A model generated the notes under the pieces. The model was not told the DNA's origin and did no database searches. It saw only the letters and a list, made by a program, of their open reading frames with translations. The translations under genes and the position numbers were made by a program. A stretch of 5,181 nt of DNA from Verrucomicrobiales bacterium (GTDB lineage Bacteria > Verrucomicrobiota > Verrucomicrobiia > Limisphaerales > RI-55): NCBI GenBank assembly GCA_003484235.1, contig DNDP01000371.1, positions 16,892-22,072 on the forward strand, in the 5' to 3' direction. This document shows, one piece after another, positions 1-5,091 of this stretch. Positions within the stretch are counted from its first letter, which is position 1. Each line of letters starts with the position of its first letter.

Positions 1-231
1 GCCGGCAGCCAGTCGGTGGCGGACCTGAAGGCCGGCGACGTGCAGGGGCTCGTGGTGCAGAACCCGCTCTTCATGGGTTACAAGGGCGTGATGACGATGG
101 TCGAACACCTGCAGGGCAAGGCGGTGGAGAAACGCATCGACACCGGCGTGGTGCTCGTCACCAAGGAGAACATGGACGACGAGTCCGTGCAGGAACTCCT
201 CTATCCACCGTTGGAGAAGTATTTGAAGTGA
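1..231 (+). CDS. Periplasmic sugar-binding protein of an ABC importer, C-terminal end (partial)
   Basis: The frame is open from base 1 to a TGA at 229-231 and encodes the last 76 residues. The sequence shows an ADLKAGDVQGLVVQNPLFMG stretch, then GYKGV, an amphipathic helix (MVEHLQGKAV) and the strand RIDTGVVLVTKENMDD. This run of 'QNP..MGY.GV' and 'RIDTGV.LVT.EN' is characteristic of the C-terminal lobe of RbsB-type (periplasmic-binding-protein family 4) sugar receptors. Such proteins bind a monosaccharide in the periplasm and deliver it to the ATPase/permease pair; matching partners lie downstream at 1292-2779 and 2948-3997. The N-terminal lobe, signal peptide and most ligand-contacting residues are outside the window, so the sugar cannot be named. 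The GTG at 16 is an internal Val, not a start. No clear terminator follows the stop codon. Confidence 0.9.
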   Translation, partial: AGSQSVADLKAGDVQGLVVQNPLFMGYKGVMTMVEHLQGKAVEKRIDTGVVLVTKENMDDESVQELLYPPLEKYLK

Positions 232-262
232 TACACAGGTCACGATCAGCTGCTACGCTCCT

Positions 263-700
263 ATGCATCTCTTGCAACACTTGTCTCACAATTTGGCATC
301 CCACGGGTGGAAGGCGGTTCTGGTCACCGGCCTTTTGCTCGTTCCGCTTGTATTGGCGTGCTGGCGGATGACCACGATTCCAACGCCAGTTTCCGAGGCT
401 GAATTGGCTGCGTTGAGGCCCTCGGTCAACTCGCCCGAGCCAACCGTTGAATCCGAAGACTTGGACGAAGTCTTTTCGTTTCAGGAAACTTCAGTCCAGC
501 ATGTCACCTTGTTCAGCCTCACTGCATGGGGGCCGCGTTGGTTCCTGGTGCATTCCAACCGGATGGCGGGTGTTATCGGAATTGTTGCGGCGGCTGTGCT
601 GTTTGCCTGCGTGACGATCGGCGTTTTGATTCCAACCAAAGCCAGCACCCGGGAGGTTTACACAACCGGGTCGAATGATGTCTCTGATGATCGACCGTGA
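263..700 (+). CDS. Small hypothetical membrane protein with two predicted transmembrane helices
   Basis: I do not recognise this 145-residue ORF. It begins at ATG 263, 31 bases after the binding-protein stop, without a visible Shine-Dalgarno sequence. A hydrophobic helix spans about residues 16-34 (WKAVLVTGLLLVPLVLACW). An acidic, Pro/Ser/Glu-rich soluble stretch covers roughly 40-80 (including VESEDLDEV), and a second hydrophobic helix spans about 102-123 (AGVIGIVAAAVLFACVTIGV). The tail is short and polar. This layout suggests a small two-pass inner-membrane protein with an approximately 65-residue loop. Its codons are visibly less GC-rich at third positions than the importer genes (many ttg, gtt, gaa, tcc, att), so it may be acquired or a weakly expressed orphan. 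It is not a known component of CUT2 sugar importers. It could be a non-functional ORF, but the two clean hydrophobic segments argue for a real protein. Confidence 0.5.
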   Translation: MHLLQHLSHNLASHGWKAVLVTGLLLVPLVLACWRMTTIPTPVSEAELAALRPSVNSPEPTVESEDLDEVFSFQETSVQHVTLFSLTAWGPRWFLVHSNRMAGVIGIVAAAVLFACVTIGVLIPTKASTREVYTTGSNDVSDDRP

Positions 701-728
701 GACAATCGCCTCGGATCTCCGCCAGGTT

Positions 729-838
729 TTGGACTGCGGTGGTGCTCCGCCGCTTTCGGGAGCGAGCCCTGTGGAACGAAAGCGAGCCTGCCGCCGGGCG
801 CGCCCGCCACAAAGCGGTGCAACAGCACCGCACTCCAG
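729..838. repeat. Long imperfect inverted repeat, MITE- or REP-like
   Basis: The left arm 729-756 and right arm 811-838 are each 28 bases long. The reverse complement of the right arm matches the left at 22 of 28 positions, including GGA, TGCGGTG and CCGCTTT blocks. The 54-base interior holds a perfect GGGCGCGCCC palindrome (796-805) and two copies of a GAAAGCGAGCC/GGGAGCGAGCC-like string. From memory, elements beginning 'GGACTGCGGTGG' and ending 'AAAGCGGTG...CCGCACTCCA' recur in intergenic DNA of Verrucomicrobiota; I cannot verify that here. The transcript could fold into a large hairpin just after the small membrane ORF stops, but there is no T-run, so a terminator role is not supported. 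Confidence 0.7.
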
Positions 839-884
839 GACGCTGGCGCGATTTCGGCAACCCCCGGCTCTTATTCGCGCCAGC

Positions 885-933
885 CACTGCCCACAGCTTA
901 CTACTTACTGATCCCGGTCCACTGACTACCGTC
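885..933. repeat. Degenerate 7-base tandem array (upstream copy)
   Basis: Seven consecutive 7-base units fit the pattern YACTGNN with drift. The clearest are CACTGCC (885-891), TACTGAT (906-912) and CACTGAC (920-926). The array is pyrimidine-rich and ends about 44 bases before the ATG at 977. A parallel array at 1207-1248 has six units, so the two differ by exactly one 7-base unit, as expected from slippage or unit gain and loss. Confidence 0.65.
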
Positions 934-1060
934 TCCGCCAGCCACTCCGCATTCCAACTCCACGATCCGCCCTCACATGCCCGCACCTCGCCTCCAGATG
1001 ACCGATGTCCACAAGGCCTTTGGCGCGACCAAGGCCCTGCGCGGCGTTTCGTTCGCCGTA
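885..1060 (+). repeat. Direct repeat copy 1: leader plus first 28 codons of the ATPase gene
   Basis: This stretch is repeated at 1207-1375 with an offset of 315 bases through the leader and coding part. Bases 936-984 match 1251-1299 exactly (49 bases), and 1007-1047 match 1322-1362 exactly (41 bases). Over 936-1060 there are only six differences in 125 positions. Similarity fades upstream of about 885 and stops abruptly at 1060, where the REP-like element starts. Confidence 0.9.
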
Positions 1061-1219
1061 GCGCAGGTTGGCAAGCTGCCGTGTCGCCGAATGGCATTCG
1101 GCCGATCGCCCGCAACGCCGGACCGGCGCCGTCCATCCACCGCGTGCAGTTTGGCAAACTGCGATACGGCAGAGTGCCACTCTGCGATACGCCACGCCAC
1201 GCCGCCCACTGCCCACTGA
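977..1219 (+). pseudogene. Truncated copy of the sugar ABC ATPase 5' end, fused to REP-like sequence
   Basis: The ATG at 977 opens an 80-codon frame whose first 28 residues (MPAPRLQMTDVHKAFGATKA, then LRGVSFAV) are identical to the start of the intact ATPase at 1292. The copy stops before the Walker A motif, so it cannot bind ATP as a transporter domain. From residue 29 the frame reads through the palindrome cluster, giving Arg/Ala/Cys/His-rich sequence with no resemblance to a protein fold, and ends at TGA 1217-1219, 72 bases before the real start. All six coding differences from the intact gene are silent third-position changes. It is most simply a gene fragment left by duplication or rearrangement next to the REP-like insertion. 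A translated upstream ORF with a regulatory effect is possible but unproven. Confidence 0.75.
1057..1191. repeat. REP/BIME-like cluster of four 17-base palindromes
   Basis: Four 17-base hairpin units occur, each a 7-bp stem around a 3-base loop (GGC, or GCC in the last): 1063-1079 (GCAGGTTGGCAAGCTGC, one stem mismatch), 1086-1102 (GCCGAATGGCATTCGGC, perfect), 1146-1162 (GCAGTTTGGCAAACTGC, perfect) and 1169-1185 (GCAGAGTGCCACTCTGC, perfect). They form two pairs, each at 23-base start-to-start spacing. The 6-base linkers on the left are CGTAGC and CGTGTC; those on the right are both GATACG, the reverse complement of CGTATC. The whole element is therefore an approximate inverted repeat. A fifth smaller palindrome, CGCCGGACCGGCG (1116-1128), lies in the middle. 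Stem sequences differ between units while pairing is kept. This is the architecture of REP elements mobilised by IS200-like (TnpA-REP) transposases; no such transposase is encoded here. Confidence 0.8.
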
Positions 1220-1248
1220 TTACTGATCTCCGCTCACTGACTACCGTC
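1207..1248. repeat. Degenerate 7-base tandem array (downstream copy)
   Basis: Six consecutive 7-base units precede the intact ATPase gene, including CACTGCC (1207-1213), CACTGAT (1214-1220), TACTGAT (1221-1227) and CACTGAC (1235-1241). The consensus is YACTGAY. This is the counterpart of the seven-unit array at 885-933, and the array ends 43 bases before the start codon. Confidence 0.7.
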
Positions 1249-1375
1249 CTCGCCAGCCACTCCGCATTCCAACTCCACGATCCGCCCTCACATGCCCGCT
1301 CCCCGCCTCCAGATGACCGACGTCCACAAGGCCTTTGGCGCGACCAAGGCCCTGCGCGGCGTGTCGTTTGCCGTC
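1207..1375 (+). repeat. Direct repeat copy 2: native leader and 5' end of the intact ATPase gene
   Basis: This is the partner of copy 1 at 885-1060. It continues uninterrupted into the full ATPase gene, whereas copy 1 is cut off at codon 28, so this is the functional version. The leader 1251-1291 is identical to the leader of copy 1 over 41 bases and contains no purine-rich ribosome-binding site. Confidence 0.9.
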
Positions 1376-2779
1376 GAGCGCGGCGAGGTGCATGCCTTGA
1401 TCGGCGAGAACGGCGCCGGCAAGAGCACGTTGATGAAGATCCTCAGCGGCGCGTTGAAACCCGATGCCGGTTCGATCGCGCTCGAAGGGATTCCCTTCCG
1501 CCCCGGCAATCCGCTGCACGCCCGCGAGTCCGGCGTGGCGATGATCTATCAGGAGTTGAATCTCGCCCCGCACCTGAACGCCGAGGAGAACATCCTCCTC
1601 GGACGCGAGCCGTCGCGGTTGGGGCGCATCGACCGCCGGGCGCATCGCAAGGCCGCGATCCGCGCGCTGGACGAGCTGGAGCATCACATCCCGCTCGATG
1701 TGCCGGTCGGGGAATTGACGATCGCCGAGCAGCAGCTCGTCGAGATCGCACGCGCGCTTGTCACCGAGCCGAAGGTGCTGATCATGGACGAGCCGACGAG
1801 CAGCCTCTCGCGGGTGGACACGCAGAACCTCTTTCGCGTGATCCGGCAGCTCCGGGAACGCGGCGTGAGCATCGTTTACATCAGCCACTTCCTCGAGGAA
1901 TGCCAGGAGATCGCCGACCGGTTCACAGTGTTGCGCGACGGCGAGAGCGTCGGCTCCGGCCGCATGGCCGGGGCGAAGCTCGACGAGATCATCCACCTGA
2001 TGGTCGGACGCGAGATCGCCGACATCTATCCGCCCCATGCGCGCCGGCCGGAGAAGGTGATCTTCGACGTCCACCAGCTGGCCGGCATCGGCAAACCCGC
2101 CGACGTGACGCTCGAGCTGCGTCGTGGCGAGGTGCTGGGGATCGCCGGCCTCGTGGGTGCCGGCCGGACGGAGACCCTGCGGGCGGTGTTCGGCCTCGAC
2201 CGCATCCAGCGCGGCCGGGTGCTGTATCTGGATCGCGACCTGACGCGCCGTTCGCCCCGCGGTTCCTGGCGCAACGGCATCGGGATGGTCAGCGAAAACC
2301 GCAAGGAAGAGGGCTTGATGCTGGAGCAGTCGCTGGCCGACAATCTGTGCCTCACGCGCTTCAGGCCTTTCAGCCTGTTTGGCTGGATCAGCCGGCGCCG
2401 GCAGCATGCCGCTTCAGCCGGCTTGATGGGCCGGCTTGGGGTGCGGGCGCGGGAGCCCGGCCAGGCCGTCGGCGAATTGAGCGGCGGGAACCAGCAGAAG
2501 ATCGCCATCGGCCGGCTGCTGCACCACGACGCGGACATCCTGCTGCTCGATGAACCGACCCGCGGCATCGACGTCGGCAGCAAACAGCAGATTTATCAGA
2601 TCATGAACCAGCTCGCGGAGCAGGGTAAGTCGGTCATCTTCGTCAGTTCCTACCTGCCGGAACTGCTGGGGGTGTGCGACCGCATTGGCGTGATGTGCCG
2701 GGGCGTGCTTTCGGGCATCCGACCGGTCGGCGACTGGTCCGAGCACGAGATCATCGCGGTGGCGACGGGGCAGAAATGA
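1292..2779 (+). CDS. Sugar ABC transporter ATP-binding protein (RbsA/MglA type, two fused nucleotide-binding domains)
   Basis: This 495-residue protein is the usual length for CUT2 ATPases, which energise monosaccharide import from the cytoplasmic face of the membrane. Domain 1 (about residues 5-240) has Walker A GENGAGKST (38-46), Q-loop Gln87, a signature-like LTIAEQQLVEIARAL (142-156), Walker B KVLIMDEPTSSL (161-172, with Asp166/Glu167) and switch His199. Domain 2 (about 255-495) has a degenerate Walker A GLVGAGRTE (286-294, Arg-Thr in place of Lys-Ser/Thr), the classic signature LSGGNQQK (396-403), Walker B ILLLDEPTRGID (416-427) and Ser453 where the switch His would be. The family normally shows this asymmetry, with one competent and one degenerate site, so it is not decay. 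The ATG at 1292 is chosen because homology begins about there; no Shine-Dalgarno sequence precedes it. The permease follows after 168 bases. The substrate is undetermined. Confidence 0.96.
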   Translation: MPAPRLQMTDVHKAFGATKALRGVSFAVERGEVHALIGENGAGKSTLMKILSGALKPDAGSIALEGIPFRPGNPLHARESGVAMIYQELNLAPHLNAEENILLGREPSRLGRIDRRAHRKAAIRALDELEHHIPLDVPVGELTIAEQQLVEIARALVTEPKVLIMDEPTSSLSRVDTQNLFRVIRQLRERGVSIVYISHFLEECQEIADRFTVLRDGESVGSGRMAGAKLDEIIHLMVGREIADIYPPHARRPEKVIFDVHQLAGIGKPADVTLELRRGEVLGIAGLVGAGRTETLRAVFGLDRIQRGRVLYLDRDLTRRSPRGSWRNGIGMVSENRKEEGLMLEQSLADNLCLTRFRPFSLFGWISRRRQHAASAGLMGRLGVRAREPGQAVGELSGGNQQKIAIGRLLHHDADILLLDEPTRGIDVGSKQQIYQIMNQLAEQGKSVIFVSSYLPELLGVCDRIGVMCRGVLSGIRPVGDWSEHEIIAVATGQK

Positions 2780-2947
2780 GGAACGAAGGACGAAAGGGCA
2801 AATGTCAAAGGACCAAGGAAAGATGAATCTCCAGATGACGGGCTCCAAGTTTGACCGATTCACCGTAGCCCAGCTGCAGGGTGGGCTGGTTGTTGCCAAT
2901 TGGTCCTTTTCTGGTCCTTTCACCTTTGTTCTTGGTCACTCCCCCGC
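2780..2947. repeat. ATPase-permease gap made of facing 7-base arrays
   Basis: The gap starts directly after the ATPase stop with a purine-rich array of six 7-base units at 2781-2822 (for example GGACGAA 2788-2794, AGGGCAA 2795-2801, AGGACCA 2809-2815). It ends just before the permease ATG with a pyrimidine-rich stretch at 2901-2939 in which TGGTCCT recurs (2901, 2912, and TGGTCAC at 2933, 21 bases after 2912). The two arms are roughly reverse complements: 2799-2822 pairs with the right arm at about 18 of 24 positions, with AAAGGACCA as the longest shared block. Between them lies a weak 6-bp hairpin, AGCCCA (2867-2872) with TGGGCT (2882-2887). No T-run or promoter was seen. An attenuator-like hairpin between the two transporter genes is possible. 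Confidence 0.65.
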
Positions 2948-3997
2948 ATGAGAATTTCCTGGCGCAAGCACTTGAACACCCTCGGCCCGTTGGTTGGGCT
3001 GGTCTTTGTCGTCCTCATTTTTTCCGGTCTGCTGGCCTGGAAGGACGTGGCCGATCACCGCGAATTCTCCGGTGACGAGACGATGAGCTTCTTTGCCGCG
3101 ATGGGCGAGGCGGAGCTGTTCGGGCTCCGGGCCTTCCTTGGCGGCGCCAACGCCAAGATTGTGCTCACCCAGACGGTGATTGTCGCGTTGGGCGCGCTGG
3201 GGATGACGCTGATCATCATCAGCGGCGGCATTGACCTGTCCGCGGGCTCGGTGGTGGCACTGTGCAGCGTGGTGGGGGCGCAGCTCCTCAACACCGACTG
3301 GGCGGCCGGACTCGGCGTGGTGCTGATCACCGTGGCGGTCGGCGGGCTGGTGGGATTTGCCAACGGGGCAGTGATCACCGGCCTGCGGATGATGCCATTC
3401 ATCGTCACCCTTGGCATGATGACGATCGCCCGGGGGGCGGCCAAGTGGCTGGGGGGCAACCAGACGGTGAACTTCCCGGAAACGCCGCTGTTGAACCTGA
3501 TGGCCCTGCGGGCGCCCGACTCATTTCTGCCGCTGCCGCCGGGGGTTTTGATTGCCGCCGTGCTTGCGGTGGTGACCGCGTTTCTCCTGAAGCACACCGT
3601 CTTCGGCCGATATGTCTTTGCGATCGGTTCCAGCGAGGCGACCGCCCGGCTGTGCGGCATCCGCGTGCAACGGACCAAGGTCGTGATCTACGCGCTCGCC
3701 GGGCTCTACTTCGGGCTCGCCGGGTTGATGCAGATGACGCGTCTGGGCCAGGGCGACCCGACGGTGGCGATCGGCCTTGAGCTGGACATCATCGCGGCGG
3801 TGGTGATCGGCGGCGCCAGCCTGAGCGGTGGCGCCGGCAGCGTGGCCGGATCGATGGTCGGCGCGTTGATCATGACAACCCTGCGCAGCGGTTCGCAGCT
3901 CATGGGCTGGCCGAACTACTTTCAGGAAATCATCATCGGCACCGTGATCATCCTCGCGGTGGCGCTCGACCGGTTGCGTCACAAGAAGGCGCAGTGA
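2948..3997 (+). CDS. Sugar ABC transporter permease (RbsC/AraH type, CUT2 family)
   Basis: This 349-residue inner-membrane protein forms the sugar channel that pairs with the ATPase upstream. Eight or more hydrophobic segments are visible, including about residues 11-30, 73-92, 98-114, 120-143, 150-162, 197-215, 246-263 and 281-310, then 326-340. Family signatures are present: ISGGIDLSAGS (91-101), the cytoplasmic coupling region FGRYVFAIGSSEATARLCGI (219-238), GGASLSGGAGSVAGS (288-302) and a C-terminal YFQEIIIGTVIILAVALDR. An in-frame ATG at 2900 would add 16 residues encoded by the 7-base repeats, so ATG 2948 (MRISWRKH) is preferred: it gives a normal basic cytoplasmic start before helix 1. 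At 349 residues it is somewhat longer than typical RbsC (about 320). The extra length is mainly a polar loop at about 31-68 after helix 1, probably periplasmic. No Shine-Dalgarno sequence is visible. Its TGA stop faces the cyclase stop. Confidence 0.95.
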   Translation: MRISWRKHLNTLGPLVGLVFVVLIFSGLLAWKDVADHREFSGDETMSFFAAMGEAELFGLRAFLGGANAKIVLTQTVIVALGALGMTLIIISGGIDLSAGSVVALCSVVGAQLLNTDWAAGLGVVLITVAVGGLVGFANGAVITGLRMMPFIVTLGMMTIARGAAKWLGGNQTVNFPETPLLNLMALRAPDSFLPLPPGVLIAAVLAVVTAFLLKHTVFGRYVFAIGSSEATARLCGIRVQRTKVVIYALAGLYFGLAGLMQMTRLGQGDPTVAIGLELDIIAAVVIGGASLSGGAGSVAGSMVGALIMTTLRSGSQLMGWPNYFQEIIIGTVIILAVALDRLRHKKAQ

Positions 3998-4008
3998 CGC
4001 GCTCGCTG
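3998..4008. other. 11-bp convergent junction with no terminator room
   Basis: The permease stop (TGA 3995-3997) and the cyclase stop (TAG on the minus strand, 4009-4011) are separated by only 11 bases. No stem-loop or T-run fits here, so at least one transcript must end inside the opposing gene, or termination must be Rho-dependent. Confidence 0.7.
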
Positions 4009-5091
4009 CTACTGCTCCCGCTCCACCCACCACGTTTTCAGTTCGCCCTTGCCCTTGATCATCACCGTGCCCCGGGGTGACAGCACAAAATCCTTCCCGA
4101 GCAGCAGTGAAGTTGCCTCGGTGATCTGGGTCCTGCCCGGTTCGCCGTGGGATTCCATGCGGCTGGCGGTGTTCACGGTGTCGCCCCAAAGGTCGTAGAT
4201 GAACTTCTTCCGGCCGATGATTCCGGCGATCACCGGGCCCGAGTTCACGCCCACACGCATTTCCAGCTCAGTGCTGTGCTCCTTGTTGAAGTCTTCAAGC
4301 GCTGCGTGCAGGTCGAGCGCCATGCGGACGGCAGCCATCGCGTGATCGGAGCGGGGCAGGGGCAGGCCGGCCACGGCCATGTAGGCATCGCCAATGGTCT
4401 TGATCTTCTCGAGCCCGTGCCGGTCCGCCAGCGCGTCGAAGGCGGTGAAGATCTCATCCAGCAGCCGGACCACCAGCTTGGGTTGAATCCGCAGTGACAT
4501 GCTGGTGAATCCGGCGAGATCGGCAAACAGCACCGTGGCCTCGGGAAAACTGTCAACGATGGTCGCCTCGCCCTGCTTCAACCGGTCCGCGATGGGGCCG
4601 GGCAGGACGTTCAGCAGCAGCCGTTCAGACTGCTTCTGCTCCTCCTCGATCTGCTTCGTGTAGACCTTTTCCCAGTCGCGCAGGCGTTTCTTCTCCAATG
4701 CCGCTCCGATGCGGGCACGCAGCAGCACTGGGTTGAACGGCTTTGCCAGGTAGTCTTCGGCCCCGAGTTCGATGCATTGGACGATGCCCTCCATCTGGTC
4801 CAGGGCTGAAATCATGATTACCGGCAGATTCTGCAATCGTGCATCCTCCTTGATCTCCGCCAGCAACTCGGGTCCGTCGAGACCCGGCATCACCATGTCC
4901 AGCAGGGCGAGATCGAACGCGTCCTCCTTGAGCCGTTTCAACGCCTCGACACCGTCGGAGCTGGTGACGACCGAGTAGCCGAGCTTCTCCAGCCGCCGTT
5001 GGAGCAGTTCCCGGTTCCCGGCGTCGTCGTCCGCGAGCAGGATGCGGCCGCGCTCGGAATAGAACACGTCGTGCCGGGTGGCCGGATGCAT
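4009..5091 (-). CDS. Response regulator fused to class III adenylate cyclase (start uncertain, may extend beyond window)
   Basis: The 360-residue product has an N-terminal receiver domain (about 14-130): acidic residues Asp21/Asp22, phospho-acceptor Asp65 in LALLDMVMPGLDG, Ser95 and Lys117 in LAKPFNP. A charged helical linker (about 130-170) ends in the cyclase-preceding motif ERLLLNVLPGPIADRLKQGE. The class III cyclase domain (about 184-358) contains metal ligands Asp191 (VLFADLAGFT) and Asp235 (IGDAYMAVAG), purine-selecting Lys231 and Asp300 (YDLWGD), and transition-state Asn307 and Arg311 in TVNTASRMES. Lys plus Asp, rather than Glu plus Cys, indicates ATP as substrate, so the product should be cAMP, gated by receiver phosphorylation. 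It lacks membrane segments and should be cytosolic. Upstream of the chosen ATG the frame stays open, without any start or stop codon, to the window edge (30 more codons), so a longer protein with a domain before the receiver is possible. No cognate kinase is in view. Confidence 0.93.
   Translation of the reverse strand: MHPATRHDVFYSERGRILLADDDAGNRELLQRRLEKLGYSVVTSSDGVEALKRLKEDAFDLALLDMVMPGLDGPELLAEIKEDARLQNLPVIMISALDQMEGIVQCIELGAEDYLAKPFNPVLLRARIGAALEKKRLRDWEKVYTKQIEEEQKQSERLLLNVLPGPIADRLKQGEATIVDSFPEATVLFADLAGFTSMSLRIQPKLVVRLLDEIFTAFDALADRHGLEKIKTIGDAYMAVAGLPLPRSDHAMAAVRMALDLHAALEDFNKEHSTELEMRVGVNSGPVIAGIIGRKKFIYDLWGDTVNTASRMESHGEPGRTQITEATSLLLGKDFVLSPRGTVMIKGKGELKTWWVEREQ

Larger units (their letters stand above)
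701..1291. other. Long repeat-rich intergenic region
   Basis: About 590 bases separate the small membrane ORF from the ATPase start. From left to right they hold a long imperfect inverted repeat (729-838), a 7-base-phased array (885-933), a duplicated leader and 5' end of the ATPase gene (to 1060), a REP-like palindrome cluster (1057-1191) and a second 7-base array (1207-1248) leading into the intact ATPase gene. Long ORFs crossing this region on both strands show no protein-like composition: they are rich in Arg, Pro, Ala and Ser and cut across the repeats. I found no convincing sigma-70 promoter, tRNA or terminator. Bases 839-884 hold nothing I can assign. Confidence 0.8.

Noticed and set aside
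573..1157. Minus-strand frame across the small membrane ORF and the repeats
   Set aside because: Low-complexity Arg/Ser/Ala-rich translation that runs through inverted repeats and the duplicated fragment; no start context or protein-like pattern.
1063..1185. CRISPR-like array
   Set aside because: The repeated units are self-complementary palindromes with differing stems and 6-base linkers; there are no constant direct repeats with 30-40 base unique spacers.
2147..2175. Apparent loss of the Walker A Lys in the second ATPase domain, and Ser453 in place of the switch His
   Set aside because: Both are normal in RbsA/MglA-type ATPases, where the second domain is naturally degenerate, so this is not a sign of decay.
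1241..2407. 388-codon open frame on the minus strand antisense to the ATPase
   Set aside because: It mirrors the ATPase codons, has no recognisable motif, and the plus-strand frame carries all the Walker and signature motifs.
697..2553. Very long open frame on the plus strand overlapping the ATPase gene
   Set aside because: It is the +2 frame of the ATPase gene plus the repeats, dominated by Arg/Pro/Ala with no domain motifs; long shadow frames are expected in GC-rich DNA.
2867..2887. AGCCCA/TGGGCT hairpin as an intrinsic terminator
   Set aside because: The stem is only 6 bp with a 9-base loop and no following T-run.
2900..2947. Earlier in-frame ATG for the permease
   Set aside because: The extra 16 residues would be encoded by the pyrimidine-rich 7-base repeats; ATG 2948 gives a normal permease N-terminus.
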